A DNA stretch of 64,000 bases from Paraphaeosphaeria minitans (GCA_015832175.1 WJXW01000009.1:1426001-1490000), one strand, 5' to 3'; positions 45,963 through 59,205 are shown, counted from the first letter of the stretch. Made by a program: numbers and translations. Notes: generated by a model not told the origin, from the letters alone.

Positions 45963-47600
45963 GGTGTTTTAAGCTTACACTAGTTATTTGTAAGACTCCT
46001 AGAAGAAATAAATCTAAGCTAGTATACTTTATATTATCTTTAAAGTCCCTTATAGTAACAAGCTGTATTAAAGCTATAGTATAGCCCTAGCGCTATATTT
46101 ATAAGCTGTAATTAAGGTGGATATCACCTTTTTATAGGAAGGGGTTACTAAGTAGGAGAGAGATCCTTTCCTTATTAACGCTATAGATAGTAGTCTTTAT
46201 CCTACGCTCTACCTCTATATTATTTATAATACGCACCTAGAGCGTATAGGTAGCGTAGGTATTTTACCTTTAGGCTCTAATCTATTCTAGTTTAGGGAGC
46301 TTAGCCCCTTTAATAGGCTTTAGATTCATTTTAACAGCGATAATTTAGCTAATTAGGCTAATATTAGCCTATAGGTTAAGAATTATTTAGAGTTCCCTCT
46401 CTAGACCTATATCTCTAGCTACGCTATATATGCGCTTTATCCCTAGTAAGATATAAATTAGTAGGCGCCTTCCTATATCTAGGTTATAGGTAAGGCTTAG
46501 CCTTTTCCCGTATAGTTTACTTATATAGGAATCTAGTTAGAATTACTACCTCTATATTTATTAGTATAGTAGCTAGTTTTATAGCACTTATAGTAGGTGA
46601 TACTTTTCTTATCTTAGGTCTTACTATTACCTTTAGATATTTAGTAGTTTAGCGTAGTATCCTTAGATTTCTTTAATATATAACATAGGCTTAGATCCTA
46701 TGTTATAGGTGCGTGGCGTAGGTTTCGCTTAAGCGTAGAGCCTAAAGCGATAATGTCTTCCCTAGTTATAGGCACCTAATAGTAGTTAGTAATAGCCCTC
46801 TATAGCTTAGGTTTAAGCTTAGAGAAGAGGTGCTATACCCTTTATGTTTTAGTGTAAAGTATAAGTTAATCTTTAAGGATATTAAGGTAGGTTATAAAAA
46901 AGTAAATAGTTTAGTCTCTTTACTATATTACCTAAGTATACACTATAGCTACTTCTAGGCTATAATTTACTAGGTCTAAAAGTAAGTTAAGTATATACTA
47001 CTTAAAGTACTTCTAGGTAGGTGTTTCTCTTTTAGCTTTAAAGGTGCGCTTATAGTGTGTATACTATAGTTCTCTTAGGTTGCCTATAAGGTACTATATT
47101 ACCTAGATAATCTTATCTCTATCCTACACAAATTCTTATAGTAAGAGGCAAAAGGCTACCTTATAGAAATAGAAGAATTTATAATACTCCTTAAGGTTCT
47201 TACCTCTATATTTAGTAAGGTCCTTAGGTTAAAGTATACACTTAATATATATTACTGCGTGCGCTATAGGCACGTCCTACTTATATGTGTTAGTAGATAG
47301 GATTTTAATATTCTTAGTAATAGCTACTACGCTAGGGGTTTAGCTTATACTTTTAAGTTAAGAGATTTTATCTTCTAAGGCATAAAGTTAATATATAGCG
47401 CAAAGCTTATCGCACTTCTTTTTAGTAACTAGAATACGCTATTTAAGTATTAAAAGTAGGCTTAAGTTATATATTGCTAGCTCTTCTCTTATATACTAAG
47501 TAAGAGAGTCTTTACTACCTTTAGGGGCTTTAGGTAAGGTCTACCCCCTACTAGTGGCTTATGTAACTCTAGGAGCTATCCTTAGACTGTTGTAGATAAA
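45963..47600 (-). pseudogene. gag: G3 gag region, element E
   Basis: Minus-strand frame between the X insertion and the 5' LTR. Recognisable as gag mainly by position and a capsid-like composition; RFRLYAQAKPTPR near 46720 is part of a Gln-stop-rich frame. Zinc knuckle not located with confidence. Confidence 0.5.
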
Positions 47601-47609
47601 GTATTATTA

Positions 47610-47825
47610 TATAAGGTCTAGTTATAGGTAATAGTACTTACTTTACACTAGGAAAGATAGTAAAAGAATAACTCTAGTAATATTAGTAGAATAATACTTA
47701 TCTTGTGTTAAGTTAACGCGCGGCGTAGGTTTTACGTAGCTGGCTCGCTTAGCGCATAGACCCTCTATAAGGCCTTGGCGCTAGATACCACAACACTATA
47801 ACAATATCGTAATCTACCTATTACA
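47610..47825 (-). repeat. 5' LTR of element E (216 bp)
   Basis: TATAAGGTCT to CTATTACA, followed by target copy cctat. Differs from the left LTR by transitions. Confidence 0.94.
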
Positions 47826-47830
47826 CCTAT

Positions 47831-47925
47831 AACATAGAGCGCTTTTAAGGATTTCCTATTAGAATTCTAGAATAATCTAGTACCTTTACCGTCTTAGGTA
47901 CGAATGTCTTTATACTGTGTAAGTT
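47831..47925 (+). pseudogene. Antisense gene of copy D, 3' end
   Basis: Continues the frame interrupted at 38141; joining the flanks after removing E and one target copy keeps it in phase. It ends near the pol 3' border. Confidence 0.5.
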
Positions 47926-47929
47926 ATTA

Positions 47930-50900
47930 ATAGAATTCTTTAATCTTCTATTAATAGTTTTCTAAGTAGTTCTCTAGTTCCTAAGTGTTTTCGCTGTGTA
48001 GATAACCTTTCCACTTAATAAAGTACACGTTACTATACTAATTATATTCTAGAATTCTTTTAACCTTAAATTCGTTTTCTTCCTTAGTTCTATAGTAGAA
48101 GGCGGTTCTAACTAGTGTATTAGGATCTGCTAGTTCTAGTAGTAATACGTAGAATACTAGGTGTATCTTTATATCTAGCGGTAGTTCTAACTTATAGTTT
48201 ACTAGTAATATTTGCTTAGAAATGTAAAATAGTCTAATCTTAATATAATCTAGTTTCTTGTGTTTTTTTTTCTAAGTTTAAAAGTTCTTTATAAGTAGAT
48301 ATACTTTATCCCCCTTCTTTAGCTAGAGTGCTATTTTTTATTTTTAGTTTTAGTATAAAATTAATTACTGCTAAGCTTTCTTAAAATTCTTTTAGAGTTA
48401 TTAGTGTATTTTCTTTATATTTTCTACTATATCTATAGCTTCTTTTGCTTTAATTATTGTAGGAACTTATTAATTAAAGAGATATAGGTGTCTTCTATAG
48501 TTTATATAGAATAGTGTATATCCTAATACTACTAATACTTTGTTATTATAGGCTATCTATGGTATAGGTAGTAATAAAACTTAGTTATTCTTCTAACTAT
48601 TATAGTAGATGCGTAGGTACATTTCTATAGTTTAGTTTGCTTATTCTGTCTATCCGTCTATTTATAGATAGTAAGCTGTTAATAGCTTTTATTTTGTTCT
48701 AAGTAGGGCTATAAGCGTTATTTAGTAATTTAACGTAAAGAGCTTATCTCTATTGCTAATAATTATTTTTAGAATTCTGTAATATCTAATTAGTTAGTCT
48801 AGGATAAAAAAAGTAAGTTCTTTTGCCGTTATTTTTTTAAGGCATAGAATAAGCTTAATATATTTAGTTAGTTAGTAGACTACTACTAGTATACTATTGT
48901 ATTTAATTCCTGTTATTAGATCTCTAGAGTTTAGAATTCCTATAACAAAGTCTATAGCGATGTCTTCCTATAGTGCTATTAGTATTCTAATTGCTTACAT
49001 CTCTCTATACTTAAGATATATACTATGTTTATTTCTTTAGTATTCTATACATTTATAGATATAAGTTATTACAGCTTCCTTAATTCCTTTAAAAGTGTAG
49101 TTCCTTTAGATAAGTTTTATTATCTTTGTAATGCCTAGGTGTCTGTATATAGGGTTATCGTAGTATTATTAGATAATCTTAGTCTATAGATGTTCTAGAA
49201 CTTCTTAGTTAATTACTAAAAGTTAATTTAGTTCTACTATTAGTTCTAGAAATCTATCTTTAGCTTTGCAAAGGATTGTAAAGAAGGTTTTTACCTTTTC
49301 TCCTACTAGATTACTTTGTTAGCTAAGAGCGTCTACTCTGCTATTTTCTTTTCTAGCTATATAGATAATTTTAAACTTATACTGCCTAGTAGTCTACAAC
49401 TATCTTTGTTATTGTGGCGTAAGTTCTTTTATTATTATAAACTTTAGAGGGTTTTTATAATCTATGTAGATTTCTAGCGTTAAGTAGCTAAGTGTGTAAA
49501 TCCTCTAGTACTTTAAGGCTTTAATAATAGCGTAGAGTTCTTTATTATGTATATTATATTATGTTTTGGCGTTATTAAATTTACATAAGTTATAGGCAAT
49601 TAGGTGCTATTTACTATTACGTTTTTATTTAGCGCAGGCGTCTAGCGTAAGATTACTAGTGTCTATTTTAAAGCGTAGTGGTTTATCGCTTCTAAAATAA
49701 ATAAGGATAGGTTCTATAATACATACTGTCTTAAGGAGTTAGAATAACCTTCTATATTTATTTATTTATTTAAAGGGTATATCCTTCTTTGTAAGATTTG
49801 TTAAAGGTATTATAACTTTTACGTAATTTTAGATAAAATATTAGTTGAATTTATAGAATCCTAAAAATTCTTAGATGTTCTTAGCTATCTTTAGTATAAG
49901 CTAGTTCTTAATGTATTTAATTTTACTTAGTGCTATCTTAATTCCTTCTATAGTGATAATATGTTCTAGGAATTTAAGTTATTTAACATTAAACTTATAT
50001 TTCTTAAGTTTAATGTAAAGGCATACTTTATCTAGTGCTTCTAGTACTATCTATACGTGCTTAGTGTGGTCCAATTCGTTTTTAGAAAAGACGAGGATAT
50101 TATCTATATACGCAATAATAAATATGTCTAGATGTTTATAGAGTATGTTATTAATAAGTGCTATAAAAGCTACTAGTGCATTTGTAAGCCTAAATAGCAT
50201 AACTTTATATTTAAATAGTCTGTAGCGTAATTAAAACGCTATTTTCTATTCTTTACTCTTTTTAATTTATATAAGGTAGTAACTGTCTCTTAGATCTATT
50301 ATTATAAATATCTTAGCTTAAGATAGTTAATCTTATAGCTCTACAATATTTAGTAGTAGATATTAGTTCTTTATTATTATATTGTTAAGTTATTAGTAGT
50401 TAACGTATAGTCTGTCTAATCTATCCTTTTTTTTAATAAATATAAAAGGGCTTACTGCTAGTAACTTTAATAGTTATATATATTCTTTCTTAAGGTTTGT
50501 CTTAATAAAATTACGTTCTTTAAGGAGTTCTTCTCTTATCTTACTATATAGTAGTCTAAAGAGTGGCGTCTTCTCTTCTTCTAGGTCTATTATAAGATCC
50601 TAGGCTTAATATTCTAGTAGGTTTGCTTTTCCTTCCTTTTCTGTAAATATATGTGTCTATTTCCTATACTTTCTTAGTAAAGTAAAGGGTGTGCTATTAT
50701 TCTCCTTCTTACGCTTTTTAACCTAGTAGTTCCTGCTAGCGTCTACTAAGGTGTATTTCTATTTTTTAACAGTCTATTATAGTATTATATTATTAATAAC
50801 TCCCTTATCTACTATTATTTTTAGTTAATGCTTAGGCTTTGCTTATAATATATAATTATAGCGTTTAAATAAAATTTTCTTTATACCCTAGTTAATCTGC

Positions 50901-53119
50901 GGGTTGTGTATTATTAACTAAGGTAATTCTAAGACTAGCTTGTGCTTAGATCCTAGTAAGATATCTAAGGTAAGTTTCTCTCTATGTCCTTAGACTGTTA
51001 TTATAGTAGTGACCTCCTAGTATATCTAAGGTGTCTTAGGCATTAGGGATCTATTCGTAATATAGATAATATAGGGTACTTCTTTCTCTAATATTATAAG
51101 TCCTACTTATCTTACTATCTAATAAGATATAAAGTTCTTTTCTACTCTTAAGTCTATAAGAGCTTAAGTCTATATTCTTTTAAGCTATACTAGTAGCTTA
51201 ACTAATACTATGCTTACTATAGTATTTAATTTAATAAAGGCGTTTTCTTATCTAAGTTTAGACCTAAAAAAGACATCTATTTGTATAGGTTGTAGTTAAG
51301 TTCTAGTGCCTAGTATACGTTTCTAAGCATCTGCTTCTGTTATTATTCTTAAGTATATAGTTTGTGTAAATCGTCTTCTTCTTTCTATAAGGATATTCTA
51401 CTGTTTTTCCTCCTGTGGTTTTTACTATTTCTGTGTACTAGTTAAATTAGTAGTTCTGTTATTACTTCTTACGTAGGGTAGTTTATAAAACTGTTTAAAT
51501 ATTTAGCTATATAGTAGTATTTATAGTTTTAGTTTAGACATGTGTACTAGTACAGTTATATACAGTTTCTATTGATAAGTATATTATAGTATTTATTACC
51601 CTTTAGCGTGAGGTGAGGAAAGTATTTTACTTATTATTTATTCTAGAGGTGTTTGTTACAAGCTATAATAGAGTAGTCTGTCTATATTTATCTATAGCGC
51701 AGTTTCCTTTTAGGTTATTTCTTATTCTCCTTTTTCTCTACCTTATATTATGCGTATGTTAGTTCTTCGCAATGCGTCTATATATAGAATTAGTGTATAG
51801 GATTTTAGTAGTCTAGATAGTACTTTAGTACATAGTCTAATTCCTTATTTTTATAAGGTCGTATCCCTTTTAGTGCCTAGTAGGGTTCTATATAGTCCTA
51901 AACATTTAGTTTATACTTAGGTAACCTAGGGTTGTTTTCTTCCTGCCTACTTTATAGGTGAGGAGTAGGAGATCTTAGTATTTCTTCTACGTCTTCTATG
52001 TTGTGGTATATGTTAGAGTTATTTTCTAGATCTTTATATAATTGTAAGTTAGGTAAATCTAATCGCTTACTTTGTTCTAGTGTAACGCGTTAGTGACTAA
52101 ATAGCGTTATAATAACTTCTTATTCCTTATTAGGTTCTTAGTCCTTAATAGTTAGTACATTTAACTTAGTTTAATAGACTTTATCCTTTAATTTATAGTT
52201 CCTAGCTATATAGCCTAGTTTACTACATATAAAGCATTTATAGGTCTTAGTTATTAGTTATTAACTTCTATTAGAGACGCGTTTATTAGGCTACTTAGGG
52301 CCTATCCTTCCTCCTTTTCCTTTGCCTACATAGTTAAACTAGACATCTTCTATTAGTTTATATCTCTAGTAGTTCCTTAGCTATTACTTTTAGACGATTT
52401 TAATAGGGTTCTTATAAACCACTTTTACTAGTTGTCTAAAGCTTATCGCCTTAGGGTTTTAGTAGAGCTCTTATTACAGTAAAAACTATTCTCTGTTAAT
52501 TCTAATAGTTTCTTTATATAGTTCCTTAAGGTTAGTAATTTGTGCACTACTATATAGGAGTTCCTTATATAGTTTCTATTTAAGTTCTTATTTATATATA
52601 TCCTAAAGAGATTTATTGTCTTAGTTAAGTTATATAGCGTATCTATAAAACTTAGCTATATACTTAGCTACTAATTATTTCTGAGTTATAGTCTAAATCT
52701 TTACTTTTATAATAGAGTCCTTATTAGCAATTCTAAAGAGTTGTCTAAGGCATTTCTTAAAGTTATTATAATCTTTAATAATATTAACTGTATTAGCGTG
52801 CTTATTTGCGTAATTGTTGTTATTATTATTATAGTCTATTCCTAGGTACTTTTTAAGGTAGAGATAGATTTATAATCCTACATCTCCTTGCATATATATT
52901 GCTGCAAAGATAACTTTTTTCTTATCTTTAAGAGGTTTGTCTAAGTTAAAGAAGTAGAGGTCTAACTAGAGAATCTAGACGTTAGTTTAAAATTGTTTAC
53001 TAAAGTAGAGATTAGGTTTGTGCGCCTTTCTTCTATCCTTTATAGGAGTAATCTTAGCGGCACCTAAAGCTGTGGAAGAGGTAGGAGTTTGTAAAGTACT
53101 TATATTAAAGGTGTTTAAG
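47930..53119 (-). pseudogene. gag-pol: G1 gag-pol polyprotein remnant, copy D
   Basis: Same content as copies A and B: gag from 53119 with knuckle near 52230, protease near 51160, reverse transcriptase 50870-49960 (YIDN near 50110), RNase H 49700-49360, integrase 49270-48300, chromodomain-like tail near 48070. Gag starts 2 bp from the LTR, preceded by the same ttaaacac complement. Stops at Gln positions throughout. Confidence 0.88.
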
Positions 53120-53120
53120 A

Positions 53121-53531
53121 TATTAAATCTAAAAGAGTAGCTAGTCCTAAAGAGTTAAGGTTAGTTCTTAGGTAGGAGTACTTATAGAAGGTAGAAAGTC
53201 TTGTTAATATAATAGTATCTTACAAAGTGTAATAAGTTAACAATTTAGTCTACTAGAATCTAAACAATAGATTAATAAACAGATAAAATATAAGTATAGA
53301 GAGCCTATCCTCGCGTCCCTATATACTTCGAGCGATTAGTGGACTAATCGCTCTAATTAAACTAATTAAGCACTAATTAGTTACTTAGTATATTAAGTGC
53401 TTAGTCTAATTAGTTGTCTTGGCGCTCTAATCACACCAATTACGTTACGTGACCTCTTGTGCTGTGCCGCTTAAACAACGCATGTGGATACATATAAAGA
53501 TCCTGGGAGGCCTAGCCTTTAGATCTTAATA
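53121..53531 (-). repeat. 5' LTR of copy D, variant D (411 bp)
   Basis: TATTAAATCT to GATCTTAATA, then tttac. The U3 half (53330-53531) is much less RIPped than in the 3' LTR; it includes gttacgtgacc and cgattagtggactaatcg. Confidence 0.94.
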
Positions 53532-53536
53532 TTTAC

Positions 53537-53949
53537 AACCTGTTCTAATAGAGGAAGGCTAACTATATAGATAAAAAAAGATAGAAAAGAAAAGTATATA
53601 ATAGATATAAGCTATCACACAAAAGAAAAGTTACTAGTGTCTATACAGTTTATTGTATAAACAGCACTAAGTAAAATAGGGGCCTACTTACCTATAGAGA
53701 CCCGCATAAGGACCTACTACTTAGGTTAGCGCTAAGAGGCAGAGACTTTATAAGGCCCTACCTACCTATAAGGACCTGTACAAGGACCCACTGCTTAGGT
53801 TAGCGCTAAGAGGCAGAGACTTTATAAGGTCCTTAGTGCCCCTTTGTATAATAGACTAGACGTAATTAATTAAACCTACTTCTTACCCTTTGCACAATAG
53901 TATACTATTAACCCTTAAATGCTTAATTATAGATTAAGCCAAACCTACA
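53537..53949 (+). mobile_element. Family X copy 2, right fragment with LTR X4
   Basis: The X 3' internal sequence (aacctgttctaatagagga) resumes after D and leads into LTR X4 at 53638-53949 (312-bp form, TGTCTATACAG to AACCTACA). The next bases, tataa, are G1 copy F sequence and would be the target copy. Confidence 0.88.
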
Positions 53950-54327
53950 TATAAGCTATATATTTAAAAATAACAATAGAAGCAGATACTTAGAAATGTA
54001 TACTAGATACCTAAACTTAATTATAATCTACATAGATAGATGTCTTTTTTAGGCCTAAACTTAGATAAGAAAACGTCTTTATTTAATTAAATACTATAGT
54101 AAGTATAGTATTAGTTAAGCTACTAGAATAGCTTAAAGGAATATAGACTTAAGCTCTTATAGACTTAAGAGTAGAAAGGAACTTTATATTTTATTAAATA
54201 GTAAGATAAGTAGGACTTATAATATTAAAGAAAGAAGTACCCTATATTATCTATATTATAAATAGATCTCTAATACCTAAGACACCTAAGATATACTAGG
54301 AGGTTACAATTATAATAATAGTCTAAG

Positions 54328-54565
54328 TGTTGGTTTGGCTCAATCTGTAATTAAGCATTTGAGGGTTGATAGTATACTATCGTGCAAAGGGTAAGAAGTA
54401 GGTTTAATTAATTACGTCTGGTATATCGTACAAAGGGGCACTAAGGGCTTTATAAAGTCTCCGCCTCTTAGCGCTGACCTAAGTAGTGGGTCCTTGTGCG
54501 GGTCCCTATAGGTAGGTAGGCCCCCACTTTACCCAGTGCTACTTGTACGATAAACTGTACGGACA
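54328..54565 (-). repeat. Solo LTR X5 (family X, 238 bp)
   Basis: TGTTGGTTTGG to CTGTACGGACA, flanked by ctaag at 54323-54327 and 54566-54570. It is one of the least RIPped repeats here. Confidence 0.94.
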
Positions 54566-56610
54566 CTAAGGATATAGAGAGGAACTTACCTTAGATGTCT
54601 TACTAGGATCTAAGCATAAGTTAGTCTTAAGATTACCTTAGTTAATAATATATAACCTGTAGATTAACTAGGGCACAAAGAAAATATTATTTAAAGACTG
54701 TAATTATATATTATAAGTAAAGCCTACGCATTAACTAAAAATAATAGTAGATAAGAGAGTTATTAACAATATAATACCGCAACGGATAGTTAAAAAATAG
54801 AAACACACTTTAGTAGATACTAGTAGGAACCACTAGGTTAAGAAGCGCGAAAAGAAGGATAATAGTACACTCCTTACCTTACTAAAAGAGTACAAGAAAT
54901 AGACACATATATTTATAGAGAAGGAAAGAAAAGTAAACCTACTAGAATATTAACCCTAGGATGTTATAATAGACCTAGAAGAAGAGAGAATGCTACTCTT
55001 TAGACTACTATATAGTAAGATAGGAGAAGAACTCCTTAAAGAACATAATTTTATTAAAATAAACCTTAAGAAAGGATATATATAACTATTAAAGTTACTA
55101 GTAGTAAGCCCTTTTATGTTTATTAAGAAAAAGGATAGATTAGATAGACTATACATTAACTACTAATAACTTAATAACATAATAATAAAGAACTAATATC
55201 CACTACTAAATATTATAGAGTTACGAGATTAACTATCTTAAGCTGAGATATTTATAATAATAGATCTAAGAGATGGTTAGTACCTTATATAAATTAAAAA
55301 AGGTAAAGAATAGAAAACAGCGTTTTAATTACGCTATAGACTATTTTAATATAAGGTTATACCTTTTAGACTTATAAATACACTAGTAGCGTTTATAGCA
55401 CTTATTAACAAAGTACTTTATAAACATCTAGATATATTTATTATCGCGTATATAGATAATATCCTCGTCTTTTCTAAAAACAAACTAGACTATACTAAGT
55501 ATATATAGATAGTACTAGAAGTACTAGATAAAGTATACCTTTGTATTAAACTAAAGAAATATAGGTTTAACGTTATATAACTTAATTTCCTAGAATATAT
55601 TATTACTATTTAAGGAATTAAAATAGCACTAAGTAAAATTAAATATATTAAGAACTAGCTAATACTAAAAATAGCTAAGAATATCTAAGAATTCTTAGAA
55701 TTCTATAGATTTAACTAATAATTTATCTAAAATTACGTAAAGGTTACAATACCTTTGATACATCTTATAAAAAAGGACATACCCTTTAAATAGATAAATA
55801 AGTATAGAATGTTATTCTAACTCCTTAAGATAGTATATATTATAGAACCTGTCTTTATTTATTTTAGAAGTAATAAACCACTACGCTTTAAAATAGACGC
55901 TAGCGATCTTACGCTAGGTGTCTACGCTAAATAAAAATATAACAGTAAATAGCACCTAATTACCTACTAGTTATGTAAATTTAATAACGCTAAAACACGA
56001 TATAATGTATATAATAAAAAACTCTACGCTATTATTAAAGTCTTAAAGTACTAGAGGATTTATACACTTAGTTACTTAACGCTAGAAATCTATATAGATT
56101 ATAAGAACCTTCTAAGGTTCATAATAATAAAAGAACTTACGCTATAATAATAAAGATAGTTGTAGACTACTAGGTAGTATAAGTTTAAAATTATCTATAT
56201 AGCTAGAAAAGAAAATGGTAGAGTAGACACTCTTAGCTAATAAAGTAATCTAGTAGGAGAAAAAGTAAAAACCTACTTTATAATCCTTTATAAAGCTAAA
56301 GATAGATCTCTAGAACTAATAGTAGAACTAAATTAACTTTTAGTAATTAACTAAGAAGTTCTAGAATATCTATAGACTAAGATTATCTAATAATACTATA
56401 ATAACCCTTTGTACAGACACCTAGGCATTATAAAGATAATAGAACTTATCTAAAGGAATTACACCTTTAAGGGAATTAAAGAAGCTATAATAACTTATAT
56501 CTATAAATGTGTAGAATGCTAAAGAAACAAAAATAGTATATATCTTAAATATAGAGAGATGTAAGTAATTAGAATACTAATAGCACTATAGGAAGACATT
56601 ACTATAGATT

Positions 56611-57020
56611 TGTTAAATCCAAGAGGATAGCTAGTCCTAAAGGGTTAAGGTTGGTTCTTAGGCAGGAGTACTTACGGAAGGTGGAAGGTCTTGTTAATAC
56701 AATAGTATCTTGTGAAGTGTAACGAGTTAACAATTTGGTCTGCTAGAATCTAAACAATAGATTAATAAACAGATTAAATATAAGTATAGAGGTCCATCCT
56801 TATGTTCCTATATAATAGGGCTGCTCTGTTACTTAGTGTTACTAAGCAACTAAGCACATTACGTAACCTGCTCTGCTACTTAGTGCCACTAAGCGACTGA
56901 GCACATTACGTGACCTAATCTAAGTTACTTGGCGTCTCTTTGTTACGTTTGTAACCCTGTCGCCGTTCCATCACACCTTCATAAGCGCCCGAGTCCCACA
57001 TTGTTATCTGGTACGTAACA
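56611..57020 (-). repeat. Solo G1 LTR, variant A (410 bp)
   Basis: TGTTAAATCC to GTACGTAACA with agatt at 56606-56610 and 57021-57025, inside copy F integrase. Uninterrupted sequence is visible at 925-945. It is the best-preserved variant A LTR: two 47-bp U3 units (56823-56869, 56870-56916) contain TTACGTAAC and TTACGTGAC. Solo LTRs arise by recombination between the two LTRs of an element. Confidence 0.95.
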
Positions 57021-57948
57021 AGATTTTATTATAGGAGTTCTAAGCTCTAAGGATCTAATAATAGGAATTAAATATAATAGTATACTAGTAATACTCTACT
57101 AACTAACTAAGTATATTAAGCTTATTCTCTGCCTTAAAAGAATAATAGTAAATGAACTTACTTTTTTTATTCTAGAGTAACTAATCAGATATTATAGAAT
57201 TTTAAAAATAATTATTAGTAAGAGCTAAGCTCTTTACGTTAAATTACTAGATAACGCTTATAGCCCTACTTAGAACGAAATAAAAGCTATTAACAGCTTA
57301 CTATCTATAAATAGACAAATAGATAGAACGTATAAACTAAACTATAGAAACGTACCTACGCATCTACTATAATAGTTAAAAAAATAACTAGGTTTTATTA
57401 CTACCTATAGCATAGTTAGCTTATAATAACAAAGTATTAGTAGTATTAGGACATACACTATTCTATGTAAACTATAGAAAACACCTATATCTCTTTAATT
57501 AATAATTTCCTACGACAATTAAAGTAAAAGAAGCTATAGATATAGTAGAGAATATAAAGAAAATACACTAATACCTTTAAGAGAACCTTATAAAAGCTTA
57601 GTAGTAATTAATTTTATACTAAAACTAAAAAAAAGAAAATAGCACCTTAGCTTAAGAAGGGGATAAAGTATATCTACTTATAAAGAACCTTTAAACTTAG
57701 AAGAAGAAATATAAGAAACTAGATTATATTAAGGTTAGACTTTTTTATATTTCTAAGTAAATCTTACTAGTAAACTACAAACTAGAACTACTAGCCAACG
57801 CGAAGATACACCTAGTATTCTACGTATTATTACTAGAACTAGTAGACCCTAATACTCTAATTAAGATAACCTTCTACCACTAAGCTAAGGAAGAAAATAA
57901 ATTTAAAGTTAAAAGAATTCTAGACTATAATTAGTAAAATAAAATATA

Positions 57949-58524
57949 TGTCCGTATAGTTTATTGTACAAATAGCACTGAGTGAAATAGGGGCCTGCCT
58001 ACCTGTAGGGACCCGCACAAGGACCCACTACTTAGGTTAGCGCCAAGAGGCAGAGACTTTATAAGGTCCTTAGTGCCCCTTTATACAATAGACAAGACGT
58101 AATTAATTAAACCTACTTCTCACCCTTTATATAATAGTATACTATTAATCCTTAAATACTTAATTATAGATTAAGCTAAACCTACACTAATTAGTGTAGG
58201 TTTAGCTTAAAGTGTAGGTTTAGCTTTATCTATAATTAAGTATTTAAGGGTTAATAGTATACTATTATGTAAAGGGTAAGAAGTAGGTTTAATTAATTAC
58301 GTCTTGTCTATCGTACAAAGGGGCACTAAGGACCTTATGAAGTCTCTGCCTCTTAGCGCTAACCTAAGCAGTGGGTCCTTGTGTGGGTCTTTATAGGTAG
58401 GCAGGGCCTTATGAAGTCTCTGCCTCTTAGCGCTAACCTAAGTAGTGGGTCCTTGTGCGGGTCCCTACAGGTAGGCAGGCCCCTATTTCACTTAGTGCTG
58501 TTTATACGATAAACTATATAGACA
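57949..58524. repeat. Inverted pair of X LTRs (X6 plus, X7 minus) inserted as one unit
   Basis: X6 (57949-58186, 238-bp form) and X7 (58213-58524, 312-bp form, minus) point at each other across CTAATTAG and an 18-bp partial repeat (tgtaggtttagcttaaag). The outer borders are flanked by atata at 57944-57948 and 58525-58529, as if the pair entered in a single event. Confidence 0.8.
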
Positions 58525-58649
58525 ATATACCTTATTAAATAGAAAGGTTACCTACACAGTAAAGACACTTAGGAACTAGTGGCCTACTTAGAGAACTATT
58601 AATATAAAATTAAGGAATTTTATAGACGCCTAATATAATATAATATTAT

Positions 58650-59168
58650 TTTTACCTAGAAAGGCAAAGTTACAGAGTTATTCTAGAACTCTAAGGAAAG
58701 ATTATTTATTACTTACTAAATAGACGTACTAAGCTCTATAAAACCTATAGGCTAAGTAGGCTAAACTAGATTCTCTTCTAACTCTATTAGCGTAGCACTT
58801 TCTACTATAATTACCTCTCTAGCGCGCTTTTTATTCTGCGCTAACTGTTTTAATAACTACTCCTTTTTTATACACACTATACGCAGCGCCTTAAATATAG
58901 TATTCTATTTCTTACACGCCTCTAATATTTAGGCCTCTAATTTCTTCTTTTTAGACACTAACTATAAAAATTTATTTTAAGTAATAGCTACGTTACACTT
59001 TAATCTTTATTTCTAACACTTACTACACTTCCCTAAGCTAATATAGACTTTATATATATAAGAATACGCCTTATAGAAAAAACACTTAGATACTATAATA
59101 GTACTATAATTCTTAATAGTAAAGATAAAGTTATAATAATGTTTTATACTATTATAATTAGTAGGTAT
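58650..59168 (-). pseudogene. Antisense Zn2Cys6-like gene of copy F
   Basis: Minus-strand frame starting at ATA (from ATG) at 59168, about 37 bp inside the 3' LTR. At 59084-58995 the pattern CX2[C]X6[C]X8CX2CX6C repeats that of copy A, with KCSKCQ and RLKCN preserved and two Tyr substitutions. A Lys/Glu-rich segment like KKKKLEAQILEA follows. It is a close relative of the copy A gene, and both elements carry variant A LTRs. Broken by Gln-type stops. Function inferred. Confidence 0.64.
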
Positions 59169-59190
59169 AATTCTTTGGAATAAAAAATAG

Positions 59191-59205
59191 GAAAAAAGGG
59201 AATAA
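59191..59205 (+). other. Polypurine tract of copy F
   Basis: gaaaaaagggaataa directly before the 3' LTR. Confidence 0.8.

Larger units (their letters stand above)
38142..47825 (-). mobile_element. Gypsy element E, family G3, nested in copy D
   Basis: 216-bp LTRs (38142-38357 and 47610-47825) and target duplication cctat (38137-38141, 47826-47830). Contents left to right: 3' LTR, polypurine tract (38358-38371, complement agagagggaggttc), antisense frame, pol on the minus strand, a nested gag-only X element, then gag on the minus strand and the 5' LTR. Net length about 6.5 kb. Sequence is distinct from G1 and G2. Frames are broken by RIP. Confidence 0.94.
37140..53531 (-). mobile_element. G1 copy D, full-length gypsy element split by element E (LTR variant D)
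   Basis: 411-bp LTRs at 37140-37550 and 53121-53531; target duplication tttac at 37135-37139 and 53532-53536. Removing E and its duplication leaves about 6.7 kb. Minus-strand gag-pol; plus-strand antisense gene, interrupted by E at 38141. It is inserted in X copy 2, whose sequence reads across the site. Confidence 0.95.
53950..58640 (+). pseudogene. pol: G1 pol remnant, copy F
   Basis: Protease near 54120-54200, split before 54328 by X5. Reverse transcriptase about 54880-55600 with IIAYIDNILVF near 55440-55475. RNase H 55860-56220. Integrase from about 56290, interrupted at 56610-57025 by the solo LTR and ending near 57450. The C-terminal tail to 57940 is interrupted by X6/X7; a short remainder follows after 58529. 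Same family as A, B and D. Stops replace Gln throughout. Confidence 0.88.

Noticed and set aside
54956..55156. 66-residue minus-strand open frame
   Set aside because: It is the reverse-strand shadow of the copy F reverse transcriptase.
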